The notes under the pieces are model-generated. The model searched no databases, was not told the DNA's origin, and was given only the letters and a program-made list of their open reading frames with translations. DNA of 64,000 nucleotides, taken from Hanleya hanleyi. Its lineage: Eukaryota > Mollusca > Polyplacophora > Lepidopleurida > Hanleyidae. This document shows, piece by piece, positions 11,036-19,194 of this stretch. Position 1 is the stretch's first letter, and each line of letters starts with the position of its first letter. A program made the translations under genes and the position numbers. The DNA is taken from assembly GCA_036873755.1 (NCBI GenBank), contig JAVTVY010045576.1, forward strand, positions 1 through 64,000, read 5' to 3'.

Positions 11036-11482
11036 GATGGGGCCGGGAAAGTCATATACGAGTAGCTCCGCGGTCCTCCTGACCTTGGGGTACTCGTCAA
11101 ACATCTGTACGATGGTAGATAAGGTTCTTCCCCGGCATCGATGGTACAGGTAAAACAAGCAATATTGTCCACACACGCTACTGGTCAGGCTTTTGCAACG
11201 TTTGACTGTTCCAACACCACGTCTCTGTGCCTTGATTCATGAAGTCTGTTAAATCGGGATGGAGGGGTGGCAGGCCGTCCGGGTCAAAGTATTCGCCCTG
11301 CTGTTCTGTCAAGTACACGGCCACCCAATGTTCACCGGGGCGATCCATCGGGTCCGTGTTGAGAACGTAAGCAGCAGGATACATACGGTCTAATGGGAAC
11401 ACATCTCGGGCGAACACCCCTTGAAACATCATACGTGTCCCTGGGTCATTCTCAGCACGGTGGTTATCTGGTCTGTATCCAT
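11003..11482 (-). pseudogene. Polinton maturation protease (adenain-like cysteine protease), frameshifted
   Basis: In Polintons this cysteine protease, related to adenovirus adenain, cleaves capsid precursors inside the particle. Visible motifs in order are GVFARDVFPLD, the catalytic-His region GEHWVAVYL, the acidic-residue region YFDPDG, and the catalytic-Cys region SVCGQYC. The start is taken at 11482 because the capsid frame ends just past it. Two frameshifts break the reading frame: one soon after the start (about 11450), and one at about 11180 between the acidic and Cys motifs. All catalytic positions are still recognisable, so the decay is recent. The C-terminus runs into a minisatellite. 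Confidence 0.8.
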
Positions 11483-12812
11483 GTTAGGAAGATACACAGG
11501 CGTTTGCGCGCCTTGTCACTTGAATAGATGTTGTCAAAGCTCGGCGTGGCGAATCACATTGACGGTGGTCCCCAGGGGCACGTGACGGTGCTCCGGAGGG
11601 CTCGTTGAAAGTGGATTTCCAACCGTAAATTGCCTTGCTTGGCCAGGGCCAGCTGATGGTCCTTCTCTAAGGTCGGGGTCAGATCGAAACAGAACAACGT
11701 GTATCCGTTCCCGTAGTCCTCCCGACTGATGAAATTCCCTTCGTCTTGGTTGATTTGACCGGCGGCTGTAAACAGGCTCTGATAGGCTCGAATGAAATTC
11801 GCGCGCCCAAAGTTCGGGGTTAAGGCCGTGGCTGGCACCTGTTGTCCATCCACATGCAGGGCCACAAAATTGATGCCGAAATGTTTAAAGTCAAACTGAT
11901 TCTCTGGGTAGGCTCCACTGAAACTGGTATTTTCCACACAGGCCAGGATCAATCGCTTGGGTAGTTCCCCAGGAACAGGTTTTCTTTGTTGGCGCTCATA
12001 TTTCCAGCAGACACAGAGAACACTTTGGTTTGTACACGTCGGATAGGGTACTGGGCTGGTTTTGTTTCCAAGGCTTTCATGTGTCCCAATTGAACGGTTG
12101 GATTCGGTTTCACTTTTCGGACATACAGGACTGCGTCTTGGATAACAATCTTATAGTCAGCTGCATGCCTATCTACGTTAGTGGCCATCAAGGCGAAGGT
12201 CGGAGGCGCCCGTATCAGTCGGATTTTGATGGGGATCTTGTTCAAGAGGTACCGGTCTTGCATGAACATGTCTGCGTGTAGTCGACCCATGAGATCCACC
12301 GAGGCACCGTTCGCAGTGAAAGTCTTCCGTTTGTTATATCCCACATTGTCCACCTTATCCATGTGCTCGGGTGTGTCCTGGTAGAATAAAGCGGCTGTCA
12401 GCTGAGATTTTTTAGCCTCTCGGCCATACGACAACAGTGTCTCGATGTAGGCTCGATAGGGGTACGTGTTGGTCGAGTCACTGATGAGTTTGTCGCTGAG
12501 AAAAATATCCACCTGTTGAAACATCGAGTGCAGCCAGGGATTCGTCGGGCCCACCGTTGCAGCTTGGATGATTCTGAAGCCATCCCCATTGACCACCTTG
12601 GCTTTCACATACAAGTATGTATGGGCTAAATCCACATAGGCCGTATCCGCATTACTGATGGTGAACTCGATGGGCCCTGTTTCGTTGATGCTGGAGAGCG
12701 GGAGATGCTCCACCCATAATCCTTGTTCGGCACTGGTCTGTGTGGGCGGCCCGGTCCACAAATCAAATTCACTGTTGGTGGAGGGACAGGACTCTGCGTG
12801 GATCAAGGACAT
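11463..12812 (-). pseudogene. Polinton major capsid protein (double jelly-roll, F54H12.2-like), frameshifted
   Basis: Residues from MSLIHAES onward match the F54H12.2-like proteins common in invertebrate genomes, which I identify as the Polinton double-jelly-roll capsid protein. Landmarks include the N-terminal FDLWTGPPTQTS, the central NTYPYRAYIETLLSYG, GRLHADMF and PIRRVQTKVF, and the C-terminal DEGNFISREDYGNGY. The frame breaks near 11975 by loss of one base in a G run. It breaks again near 11600 and 11550, close to the end. The intact protein would be about 440-450 residues, the usual family length. The frame is fused upstream to the small basic protein. Copy B's capsid gene would lie beyond the window. 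Confidence 0.85.
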
Positions 12813-13143
12813 GTTTAAGAGTCCACCCAATACTGGACCCAACACGGAAGCGGCCAACGGTGCTAAGATGGCCCCGAGAAAGCCGCCTTTCTGTAACACC
12901 TTTTTCTTTTGTGTTTGAGAGACTCGCTTCTGGACTAAGGTTCGGAGACCTGTCTTATGCTTGGTCAACTTGGTCTTCTGAGCCGAAGTCAGTGGTACGT
13001 TGCCTTTTAACAGGTTGTACCCGATCTCGCACAGACAGCGTACAAGGTCAGGGTCCGCACCGCGTACAATGGTTCCGGACTGGCGGGTGGGGCCGTCTTC
13101 CTACAGCTACGGGCGACTGGACGTGCTTTCGCGCAGACATCAT
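12813..13143 (-). pseudogene. small basic core-like Polinton protein, fused to capsid frame
   Basis: A short Lys/Arg-rich protein with a C-terminal Gly/Ala/Leu-rich hydrophobic tail (GGFLGAILAPLAASVLG), resembling the small open frame that precedes the capsid gene in many Polintons. Its role is not established; a virion core or minor capsid function is an inference from basic charge plus hydrophobic tail. The start ATGATG at 13143 enters a frame that hits a stop, and a shift near 13070 is needed to reach the conserved part. There is no stop between its tail and the capsid start at 12812, so the two now form one frame. Confidence 0.6.
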
Positions 13144-13172
13144 GTACAACTAATGCCAGAACCCACAACTCT

Positions 13173-13184
13173 GCCCTTTTTATC
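13173..13184 (-). promoter_or_regulatory. TATA box of the core-capsid-protease block
   Basis: GATAAAAAGGGC on the minus strand, about 30 bases upstream of the ATGATG at 13143. It lies between the ATPase 3' end and the capsid block. Confidence 0.5.
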
Positions 13185-13230
13185 TACCTCAGAGAACAGA
13201 GACAAAGTCAACCATGCTGTGGTATTCATT

Positions 13231-13297
13231 CTTTTTATTATCCCCATCATCAAACACACACACTCCAGCTGGGGGAACCACTGTGGGTGTGTTTACA
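13231..13297 (-). terminator. conserved 3'-end module downstream of the ATPase
   Basis: Directly after the ATPase stop come TGTAAACACACCCA, then TTCCCCCAGCTGG (a short stem), then GGGGATAATAAAAAG with an AATAAA. The same arrangement follows the polymerase-N gene (19074-19165) and the orphan gene of the palindrome (21570-21660 and 24424-24525). Confidence 0.6.
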
Positions 13298-13907
13298 TTA
13301 TTTTTGCATGTACACGTGGTGGGTCTCTCCGGGAAAGATGCCGGTCCGTAGTCGAAGGTGGTCGGGGGTGGCTTGCTTGAGGTCGAAGAGCATATACCCG
13401 TGCTGAGGGGTTGTGGCATCTTTGAAGGCTTCCAACGCAAGCGGTGTGCGGCCGGGATACATCTGTCTCGCCAGGTGCAGCAGTTGAGTGGTATCTCTCG
13501 GGTTTTTGAAGACCACCAGGTAGTGGGCATTTAAGCTAATGTTCCTATGTTCTTTGTTTTTACTGAACAGATTCTGCACAATGTAGATGATGCTGAGCCG
13601 TCGATGGTAGCTGCCTTTGGTAAAGAGTTGGGTGACCCGCGCATCCGTCTCCGCCATGAGATCATCCAGAACCACCAAGGTGTCGGGTTCCAAATCGGCC
13701 AGGTTGGGCAGGCCTTCCACGAACGTGATATGGGGCATTGCTGCATACGCTGCCTGCCATTCTCCGTAACACCACACGACTCGGGCAATGGGTGGGGTGA
13801 TCATGCTGTCGGCGTGTTGAAGGAGCTTCCTGACGAAGTGCGTTTTGGCGGAAACCGTCGGTCCCTGCGATGAGACACGTGAAGGGATGCTGCCAACGGG
13901 GGTCCAT
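13298..13907 (-). pseudogene. Polinton packaging ATPase (FtsK/HerA type), Walker A damaged
   Basis: Genome-packaging ATPase of the A32/FtsK-HerA group. The start is the ATG at 13907 (MDPRWQHPF), conserved in copy B. The Walker A position should read GxxGxGKT; here the codons give GPTVSAKT, with both key glycines changed, and one extra G just upstream shifts the frame. Walker B is visible as LVVLDDLM. The C-terminal half is open to the stop at 13298. Copy B keeps GPTGSGKT. The gene overlaps the membrane-protein gene upstream in another frame. Copy A's ATPase is almost certainly inactive. Confidence 0.85.
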
Positions 13908-14380
13908 GGTTCGAGGTGTATCCGTTGTCGTGGTAACCCGCTCTTGTAAATTTGGTACGAGTGAACTGGAGTGGTGGTGGGTACAACGTCGGTCGTCGTT
14001 GTCTGTACACTGTCACGGATGATGATGGGGGTGGGTACAACGTCGGTGGTCGTTGTCTGTTCACTGTGAGGGATGAAATCCGGTGGGTCTTGAGACGTAG
14101 TGGGTGTTCTTGGTGTAGGTGTAGAGCTTACACTCGACGTGGCTTGTACACGGGGTGTGGTGTTGGTGACTGGGCTCGATACGACTGGTGCTCTCTGTAG
14201 ACCGGTTTCACTGATGGCTGGTGTTCTCAATTGGTTAAGTAACGTGCTGACATAGGCTACTTCGTAAAACACACCTCCGTACAACACACTCAGCAGGGTT
14301 AGCACTATCACCACAAAACCCACTTGCGCTTTGCGCGTTTTTCGAGACGCTGTCTTCAGAGGCAGCTGCTGTTGGTCCAT
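13851..14380 (-). CDS. Thr/Pro-rich single-pass membrane protein
   Basis: The start is taken at 14380 (MDQQQLPL), shared with copy B and placed about 50 bases after the TATA box. A basic segment (KTRKAQ) is followed by a transmembrane helix at about residues 22-42, then a Thr/Ser/Pro-rich stretch of about 100 residues with repeated QTTTTDVVP units, suggesting a heavily glycosylated stalk. The 3' end overlaps the ATPase start. In copy A an extra base joins the frame to the ATPase. Function is unknown; a virion envelope or host-surface role would be speculation. Confidence 0.55.
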
Positions 14381-14429
14381 AGCACTGTAGTCGGACGTGG
14401 AATGAAGGATGACGGCAGTGGTGTCTGGC

Positions 14430-14435
14430 TTTATA
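14430..14435 (-). promoter_or_regulatory. TATA box overlapping the integrase stop codon
   Basis: GACTATAAAGCC on the minus strand. The TAA inside TATAAA is the stop codon of the chromodomain-integrase gene, and the membrane-protein ATG follows at 14380. Copy B has the identical arrangement at 63044-63049. Confidence 0.7.
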
Positions 14436-15503
14436 GTCGTTTCACCTGGTTGGCAGCTACCCAGGAATTGAAGGAACTGGGCCAGCCTTGCCATTTCACG
14501 AAATGAAACAGTTTGCCACGTCGACGTTCCGTTTTCAAAATCTGCTCCACCGTGTAGTAGTCTTGCTGTGTTTTTACGACAGGCTGTAATTCCGTCTCGT
14601 AAAACGTCCCTAGCAACGGTTCCCCTTGGAGATCTTCCAGTTCATAGACTCGCCGCTGTCGGGGTAGGCGCCGTTTAATCAGGAAGTGCTCATCGCTCCA
14701 GTTGGGCAAGTAACTTTTCTCGAACTTGCCCTTGACTTTACTGATCCGTACAGGGTCCCCGACCTTGTACACCGCCTTCGTCGTTCGCTGCCATGGCCTG
14801 GGGTACAAGACACGCCGGACTTGGGCTTCATTGCGTTGGGTCACGGTAATGGGGGCTCTCTCTATACTTCGATGATAGGCTCGATTGTAACCCTCACCAG
14901 TTTCGGGAGAACATCGATGTACCGCCTTGTATTCTTATAGGTGAAATATTTATACATGCGGCCTTTGAATGTCCTGTTGAACCTTTCCACCACGGAAGCC
15001 TTGGTCTCGTTGTACGTATGGAAGAAAAACACCTTCTGTTTCTTGAGAAAGGCCTGGAACGGTCTGTTGAGGAATTCCGTGCCTTCGTCGGTTTGCAAAT
15101 ACAAAGGTTTGCGCCCGGTCTTGAAGATGTCTTTGAACGCCGCTATGAGATTCGCCCCCGTTTTCGTCCGGATGGGTACCATCCACGCATACTTGGATAG
15201 GATATCGATGCACGTCAACATATACCGATTCCCATCGTTGTGTTTGGCAAAGGCGCTCATATCGACCAAATCCGCTTGCCACTGGGCATCTATTCCTCCC
15301 ACGATGACCCGGTTCCGTAGAAAATGGCGACGGACAGATCGACGTAAGGTATAGGTGTCTTGTTTTCTTAACCAATCTCGGACTTGGGCACGTTGTATCC
15401 GCTGGGGTTTGGCCGCTCGATAGAGAGCCGACAATGCACTATAGGCCGCCGGACTGTCGGGACTGTAGTATAAGTTATCCAACACCTTCTCCCAGCGCTT
15501 CAT
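14431..15503 (-). pseudogene. Polinton DDE integrase with C-terminal chromodomain, one frameshift (copy A)
   Basis: Retroviral-type integrase that inserts the element. The catalytic triad region is visible: D in QADLVDMSAF, D in QTDEGTEF, and E in VVERFNRT. The C-terminal part carries an SH3-like region (DPVRISKVKGKF) and a chromodomain (YYTVEQILK...FHFVKWQGW), which usually targets insertion to marked chromatin. One base is missing in a G run near 14890, splitting the gene into 213- and 137-codon frames. All three catalytic residues survive in this copy. Copy B is broken at a different base, so the lesions are independent. Confidence 0.9.
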
Positions 15504-15531
15504 GGTGGCACAATGATGATGGACCCTGGCT

Positions 15532-16002
15532 CTATCGTTTATTTATAAGGGGTATATCTTGGGCCGGAGTTTCTTTCTGATTTTCTTCATTGGCTTCCAC
15601 AGTGTCCATGGTAAATGACCAGTCCAACTCGTCTGATGACCGCTTGATAAGCACTTCATCCACATCTACCACGGCATCTTCCAATGCAGACCATAGATCA
15701 GGGTGAAGGGTAAAATGCACTGTACCCCCATCTAGCCGAGCCAATTGAGCAAAGAAAGGGCCGCGTCGGATGTACACATCGTGACACAAGTGGATGAGAT
15801 CGCCGTCCAGTTCACCAGACAACACCCGTTTGAATTTGGTCCAGCCCTCTCGGGACAGACGAATGTGAGCCGGGCACGGTTGTGTAGGGTCCGCATCACA
15901 GATGTCTCCCACCGCCTCCATGATATCGACCTTATCCGCATACACGTGCAGGAAAACCTCGGGGGTCAAGCTGAGGTACGCCAGTATTATATGCTCCGCC
16001 AT
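15532..16002 (-). CDS. tandem PC4-like protein 2 (156 aa, copy A)
   Basis: Intact 156-codon gene. Two similar halves are seen: HVYADKVDIME...LSREGWTKFKRVL (about residues 19-60) and HDVYIRRGPFF...FTLHPDLWSALEDAVVDVDEVL (about 70-120). The pattern of beta strands followed by a Leu-x-x-x-x-Trp helix resembles the PC4/p15 single-strand DNA-binding fold, in tandem. Family assignment is my inference. It is paralogous to the next gene upstream (16075-16575), sharing WTKFKRVLSGELDG. The TATA box is at 16041-16050. Copy B (61468-61938) is nearly identical and also intact. A role in replication or transcription of the element would fit. Confidence 0.65.
   Translation of the reverse strand: MAEHIILAYLSLTPEVFLHVYADKVDIMEAVGDICDADPTQPCPAHIRLSREGWTKFKRVLSGELDGDLIHLCHDVYIRRGPFFAQLARLDGGTVHFTLHPDLWSALEDAVVDVDEVLIKRSSDELDWSFTMDTVEANEENQKETPAQDIPLINKR
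15538..15547 (-). promoter_or_regulatory. TATA box / AATAAA embedded in the last codons of the PC4-like gene 2
   Basis: TATAAATAAA on the minus strand encodes part of the C-terminal Ile-Asn-Lys of the upstream protein. It can serve as the TATA box for the integrase (ATG at 15503) and as the poly(A) signal for the upstream gene. Conserved in copy B at 61923-61932. Confidence 0.65.
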
Positions 16003-16040
16003 GGTCAGTACGTGAATGGTACCAGAGTTGACTGTCTCTC

Positions 16041-16050
16041 GTATTTATAG
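16041..16050 (-). promoter_or_regulatory. TATA box of PC4-like gene 2
   Basis: CTATAAATACGAGAGA on the minus strand, about 40 bases upstream of the ATG at 16002. The identical box is in copy B at 61421-61430. Confidence 0.65.
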
Positions 16051-16074
16051 GGACAACCCCGTGAGATCAAAGGA

Positions 16075-16575
16075 TCAGGTGGTCATGTCACTGGGCTGAC
16101 TGAGTCTAGCCGGGTAATCAATGGCATCGTCGTCGTCGGGTTCATGTAGTTGTTCATGGGGTTCTGCCGCCGCTTCTCTCAGGACACGAGCCCACTCCAA
16201 CTCGTCTGATGACCGCTCGTCCGGTGTAAACAGCTGGTCAACAATAGGCACCACTTTCTCCAAGGCTGTCCACAGATCGGGGTCTAGGGTGAAGCCTCGC
16301 GTAGGGTCTTGGTAGCGGCCCAGGCGTGGGAAGAAGGATCCACGGTATACGTAGATGGCATTGTCTATGTGGATGACGTGTCCGTCGAGCTCGCCGCTCA
16401 ACACCCGTTTAAATTTGGTCCAGCCGTCACGAGGTAGCGTCACCGTTTTCGATACGGTCTCAGCGGGCGACCAGCAAACATCTCCACGGTCTTCCACGAG
16501 GGTGACTTTATCTTCATAGACGTGTAACCCCACCTGGAGTGTAAGGGGTAGGATGGCTCGTAGGACGGGTGACAT
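16075..16575 (-). CDS. tandem PC4-like protein 1 (166 aa, copy A)
   Basis: Paralogue of PC4-like protein 2. The start is placed at 16575 (MSPVLRAILPL) rather than 11 codons upstream, because this aligns residue for residue with the start of its paralogue and lies about 50 bases from the TATA box. The first half has HVYEDKVTLVED...DGWTKFKRVL, and the second has IYVYRGSFFPRL...GFTLDPDLWTALEKVVPIVDQL. The C-terminus is acidic (PDDDDAIDY). The predicted tandem single-strand DNA-binding fold is inference. The frame is open in this copy but has a shift near its start in copy B. Confidence 0.6.
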   Translation of the reverse strand: MSPVLRAILPLTLQVGLHVYEDKVTLVEDRGDVCWSPAETVSKTVTLPRDGWTKFKRVLSGELDGHVIHIDNAIYVYRGSFFPRLGRYQDPTRGFTLDPDLWTALEKVVPIVDQLFTPDERSSDELEWARVLREAAAEPHEQLHEPDDDDAIDYPARLSQPSDMTT

Positions 16576-16623
16576 GCTTGCTCCAATGACGATCGGTGAA
16601 TGCCACACATTCTGTCTGACCCT

Positions 16624-16633
16624 CGTATTTATA
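16624..16633 (-). promoter_or_regulatory. TATA box of PC4-like gene 1
   Basis: AATATAAATACGAGG on the minus strand, about 50 bases upstream of the ATG at 16575. In copy B the corresponding box is mutated to ACTATGAATACGAGG at about 60832. Confidence 0.6.
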
Positions 16634-16636
16634 TTG

Positions 16637-16963
16637 TTAATACCACAGCGCCAGGGTCAATAGGGCACAGACTATTGTGAGGCCAACCAGCCGGCGCTGG
16701 TTCAGGCGTGGGCGCTCCTGGTCCATAGCCCGAGCATCAACGATGGCTGTCATAGTCCAGTAGTGGTGAGTGATGGCACGCCTCTCCATCGAGTGCACTC
16801 TGTGGGGGACCGCTTCTGTGAACTCGTTGAGGATCTGGCGTCGTCCCTCGTTGTCGTCGCCATCTGTAAACATGGACCGGACCACTGCTCGGTAACCCGT
16901 GAATGAATTCACCACGGTGGCATGCTGTAAAATGCGAGTCGCATAGGGCTGGGTCTCCGCCAT
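16637..16963 (-). CDS. 108-aa tail-anchored protein (copy A)
   Basis: Intact 108-codon gene with a single hydrophobic helix at the very C-terminus (LVGLTIVCALLTLALWY), the layout of a tail-anchored membrane protein, preceded by an Arg-rich segment. The body has no motif I recognise. Its stop nearly abuts the TATA box of PC4-like gene 1. Copy B (60499-60825) has the same length and is also intact. It is the first gene next to the terminal region in copy B. Function unknown. Confidence 0.6.
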   Translation of the reverse strand: MAETQPYATRILQHATVVNSFTGYRAVVRSMFTDGDDNEGRRQILNEFTEAVPHRVHSMERRAITHHYWTMTAIVDARAMDQERPRLNQRRLVGLTIVCALLTLALWY

Positions 16964-17010
16964 GGCTCTGCAACCGTAGAAATGAAGATGTGGGATCCGG
17001 GGGGACGTGT

Positions 17011-17016
17011 TTTATA
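17011..17016 (-). promoter_or_regulatory. TATA box of the 108-aa gene
   Basis: GTCTATAAAACACG on the minus strand, about 50 bases before the ATG at 16963; same in copy B at 60446-60452. Confidence 0.6.
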
Positions 17017-17097
17017 GACCAGGTCACATATGCGCGCCTAGACGTCGGGTGTAGTCCGTGATACGTACTATTCTGATGGGTTAGTCCAAAAAAGAGA

Positions 17098-17150
17098 GCA
17101 ACAACAACAACAACACAGATTACAGATCAATCCTTTTATTATGCGTGAAC
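17098..17150 (-). terminator. orphan poly(A) signal with GU-rich downstream element
   Basis: On the minus strand ATAATAAAAGG is followed about 25 bases later by (GTT)n. It lies upstream of the 108-aa gene and in its sense, so it looks like the 3' end of a gene no longer present. Copy B has the same module at 60325-60362. Confidence 0.45.
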
Positions 17151-17184
17151 ATCATAGGAATGCATGTACTGACCTGTCTGTGGG

Positions 17185-17300
17185 GGTTTCCCACAATGGC
17201 GGTCACCTTCCGCCATTATCCGCCATTAGCCGCCATTTTTCCACAATGGCGGCCACCTTCCGCCATTGGCCGCCATTTTCCAACAATGGCGGTCAGACAA
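17185..17300. repeat. short array of CCGCCAT units
   Basis: Repeated GCCATT, CCGCCAT and CCACAATGGCGG units; in copy B the same array is expanded to three units of about 60 bases (60115-60285). The GCCGCCATNTT text resembles YY1 sites. Confidence 0.6.
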
Positions 17301-17486
17301 GTCTGGACATGTCCAAAGGTGACGCTCCATTCACCCAAACCGGAAGTCACGTCATTTTTACATCCGGGCACTTCGCGTCTGCGCCTGCATTGAGGTATGT
17401 ATGAGGGTCTTCATGCGCGCGCGCGCAATGCGGCTCAGTCGTACACCAGTACACCAGGCTTGATCCTCGACTTGGGGTAGAGTGTG
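17301..17486. other. copy A / copy B divergence point
   Basis: Homology to copy B (ACCGGAAGTCACGTCATTTTT) runs to about 17365. Beyond it copy A goes into the zinc-finger and polymerase-N module, whereas copy B goes straight to its terminal repeat. No gene here; a (GC)n run GCGCGCGCGC lies near 17418. Confidence 0.6.
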
Positions 17487-17520
17487 CTAAAAATAGATTA
17501 CCAGCTAGCGTGCTATAAAA
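17487..17520 (+). promoter_or_regulatory. MEF2-like box plus TATA promoter of the zinc-finger gene
   Basis: CTAAAAATAG (17487-17496), a perfect match to the MEF2 consensus, is followed 17 bases later by GCTATAAAAGGGAAGCGG, with the ATG at 17567. The same promoter occurs twice in the palindrome (22885-22920 inverted and 23159-23200). Confidence 0.65.
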
Positions 17521-17566
17521 GGGAAGCGGCCTTGCCGTTTCATCAGACACTCTGTCAACCACCAAG

Positions 17567-18263
17567 ATGTTCACTTGCACAACTTGCCAGAAGCAGTTTA
17601 CTCGCCCAGAAGATTTACGGCGCCACGAGGCCTCCAGGTATAACCTGCGCACGGTCATTTAATCGGGAGGATCAGTTAATGCGCCACGAACGTTCAATTC
17701 ATGGGCCACCCAAGCGTCCATGCGAGGATTGTGGTCAACTCTTCAAACGACGCACTCAGTTGCTGCGACACCAACGGTTGATTCATGCCCCGGTACAGTC
17801 ATACGCCTGACAACATCGAACATTTTCTGGGCGATTCCACCAAGATGTTACAACTTGTCAGAGGCAGTTTACTCGTCTAGATAATTTACGACGCCACGAG
17901 GCCTCCACCCACAACGATGCACGGTATACTTGTATAACCTGCGCAGGGTCATTTAATCGGGAGGATCAGTTACTGCGCCACGAACGTTCAATTCATGGGC
18001 GACGCAAGCGTCCATGCGAGGATTGTGGTCAACTCTTCAAACGCCGCAGTCAGTTAAGACGGCATCAGCGTTTGATTCATGGTCCGTCTCTACGGTTTGA
18101 GCGACAACTTCCTACTGAAGAGGAGCCGCGGAAGGTCAGACCCAGTGAAGATAAGCCCGGGGAGACGAACGCCAATGGTGATGCGATGAAGGAGAGCCCG
18201 CCTATACCCACAGTTCAGAAGAATCTGGGTATCCAGCCGGACCCCAGCGTTACGGTTTGGATT
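17567..18263 (+). pseudogene. C2H2 zinc-finger N-terminal part of Polinton DNA polymerase B, duplicated and broken
   Basis: The first finger begins at the ATG (MFTCTTCQKQFTR...HEA), then about 20 bases are missing and the frame is lost. A second copy of the same finger block starts near 17846 with a 7-base gap after its ATG. It is then open from about 17853 to 18275 with three C2H2 fingers (TTCQRQF, YTCITCAGSFNR, RPCEDCGQLFKR) and an acidic/Pro linker. C2H2 fingers at the N-terminus of Polinton polymerase proteins are common. The linker is cut at 18264 by a Penelope-like terminus. Confidence 0.75.
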
Positions 18264-18433
18264 ACAAGCGTCTAGTCCGTCATTCATAATCCAGCCGTCG
18301 TCCATTAGAGAATATCCGCGTCCATAATCCGAAGACGTATTCCATTTTCCATATAACAGTATTAGCACCAAATTCAAAAATACAAACATAGTATACATAA
18401 ACATAGGCTTGTTTCCTGCAAGAGAGAAGCGGT
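18264..18433 (+). repeat. Penelope-like terminal repeat inserted in the polymerase gene
   Basis: Begins ACAAGCGTCTAGTCCGTCAT and ends near GAGAGAAGCGG. It is the same 170-base terminus seen at 52640-52810 (inverted), 27107, 35012 and 43459. It separates the zinc-finger linker from the polymerase N-terminal domain. Confidence 0.85.
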
Positions 18434-18931
18434 CATACGCCTGACAACATCGAACATTTTCTGGGCGATCTCTTACAGGACAACCATCCAGTGAGTGACA
18501 TCGATCGGCGCCATTGGTCCATGACACGGCACTGTTTCCACCCTCATGGCCCTATTCAAGATATTTATAATTTTCCACTGACCAACCGCACCTGTCTTCG
18601 CAGCTACGTGAAAGCCATCTTCAAAGATCAAACTACGGCCTTTAAATTGAATGTCGCTTTCGGATACATCTTATGTCACAAAAAGACGGGCCAGTTACGG
18701 TATTATTATCCCGGCAATAATATATATGTGTCTGACCAGCCGTTCACTATCATTAACCGGAGGTCACTAGAGACGATGCTGGAGATACTGGACACCGTGG
18801 AACCCTTGAGATGGGCACATCGTCAACGCCCCAACATACAATGGGTGGTAGAGAGGGTAACCAATATCACGTTTTTCCTGACCAAGCTGACCGACCACCG
18901 CCATCGATTGAATGCGTCGCCCGCACACTGA
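18434..18931 (+). pseudogene. Polinton DNA polymerase B, N-terminal domain only
   Basis: An open frame from about 18434 (DNIEHFLGDLLQ) through HWSMTRHCFHPHG, TTAFKLNVAFGYILC, RYYYPGNNIYV and RPNIQWVVERVTNITFFLTKL matches the domain that precedes the exonuclease in protein-primed Polinton polymerases. The frame stops at 18931 and no exonuclease or polymerase motif follows before the poly(A) signal at 19031 and the terminal repeat. The copy therefore cannot encode its own polymerase. Whether the truncated finger-plus-N-domain product has a function is open. Confidence 0.8.
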
Positions 18932-19030
18932 TGAATACCATAACATGCCGCACATACTCTCTATGTCTACATGCTGATCGTTGAATTGAGCTCAGTAAAC
19001 CCTTGTACCTAATGTGACGGTGGGTTAAAT

Positions 19031-19036
19031 AATAAA
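19031..19036 (+). terminator. poly(A) signal after the truncated polymerase
   Basis: AATAAAACACG about 100 bases after the stop at 18931. Confidence 0.5.
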
Positions 19037-19073
19037 ACACGATGTTTGATATTTCAGTTTTGCTGTGAACATA

Positions 19074-19165
19074 CTAAACATACCCAGGGCGGTTCCCCCA
19101 GCCTGGGTGTGATGTAACATTGGGGATAATAAAATATATAAACATTGCTGAACTTGTTGTTATTC
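19074..19165 (+). terminator. conserved 3'-end module next to the right TIR
   Basis: AAACATACCCAGGGCGGTTC, then a CCCAGCCTGGG stem, then GGGGATAATAAAAT, then about 25 bases later TTGTTGTTATTC. Same order and spacing as at 21570-21660 (inverted) and 24424-24525. Confidence 0.65.
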
Positions 19166-19194
19166 ACGACAACCGCTATCCGATTGTATAATAC

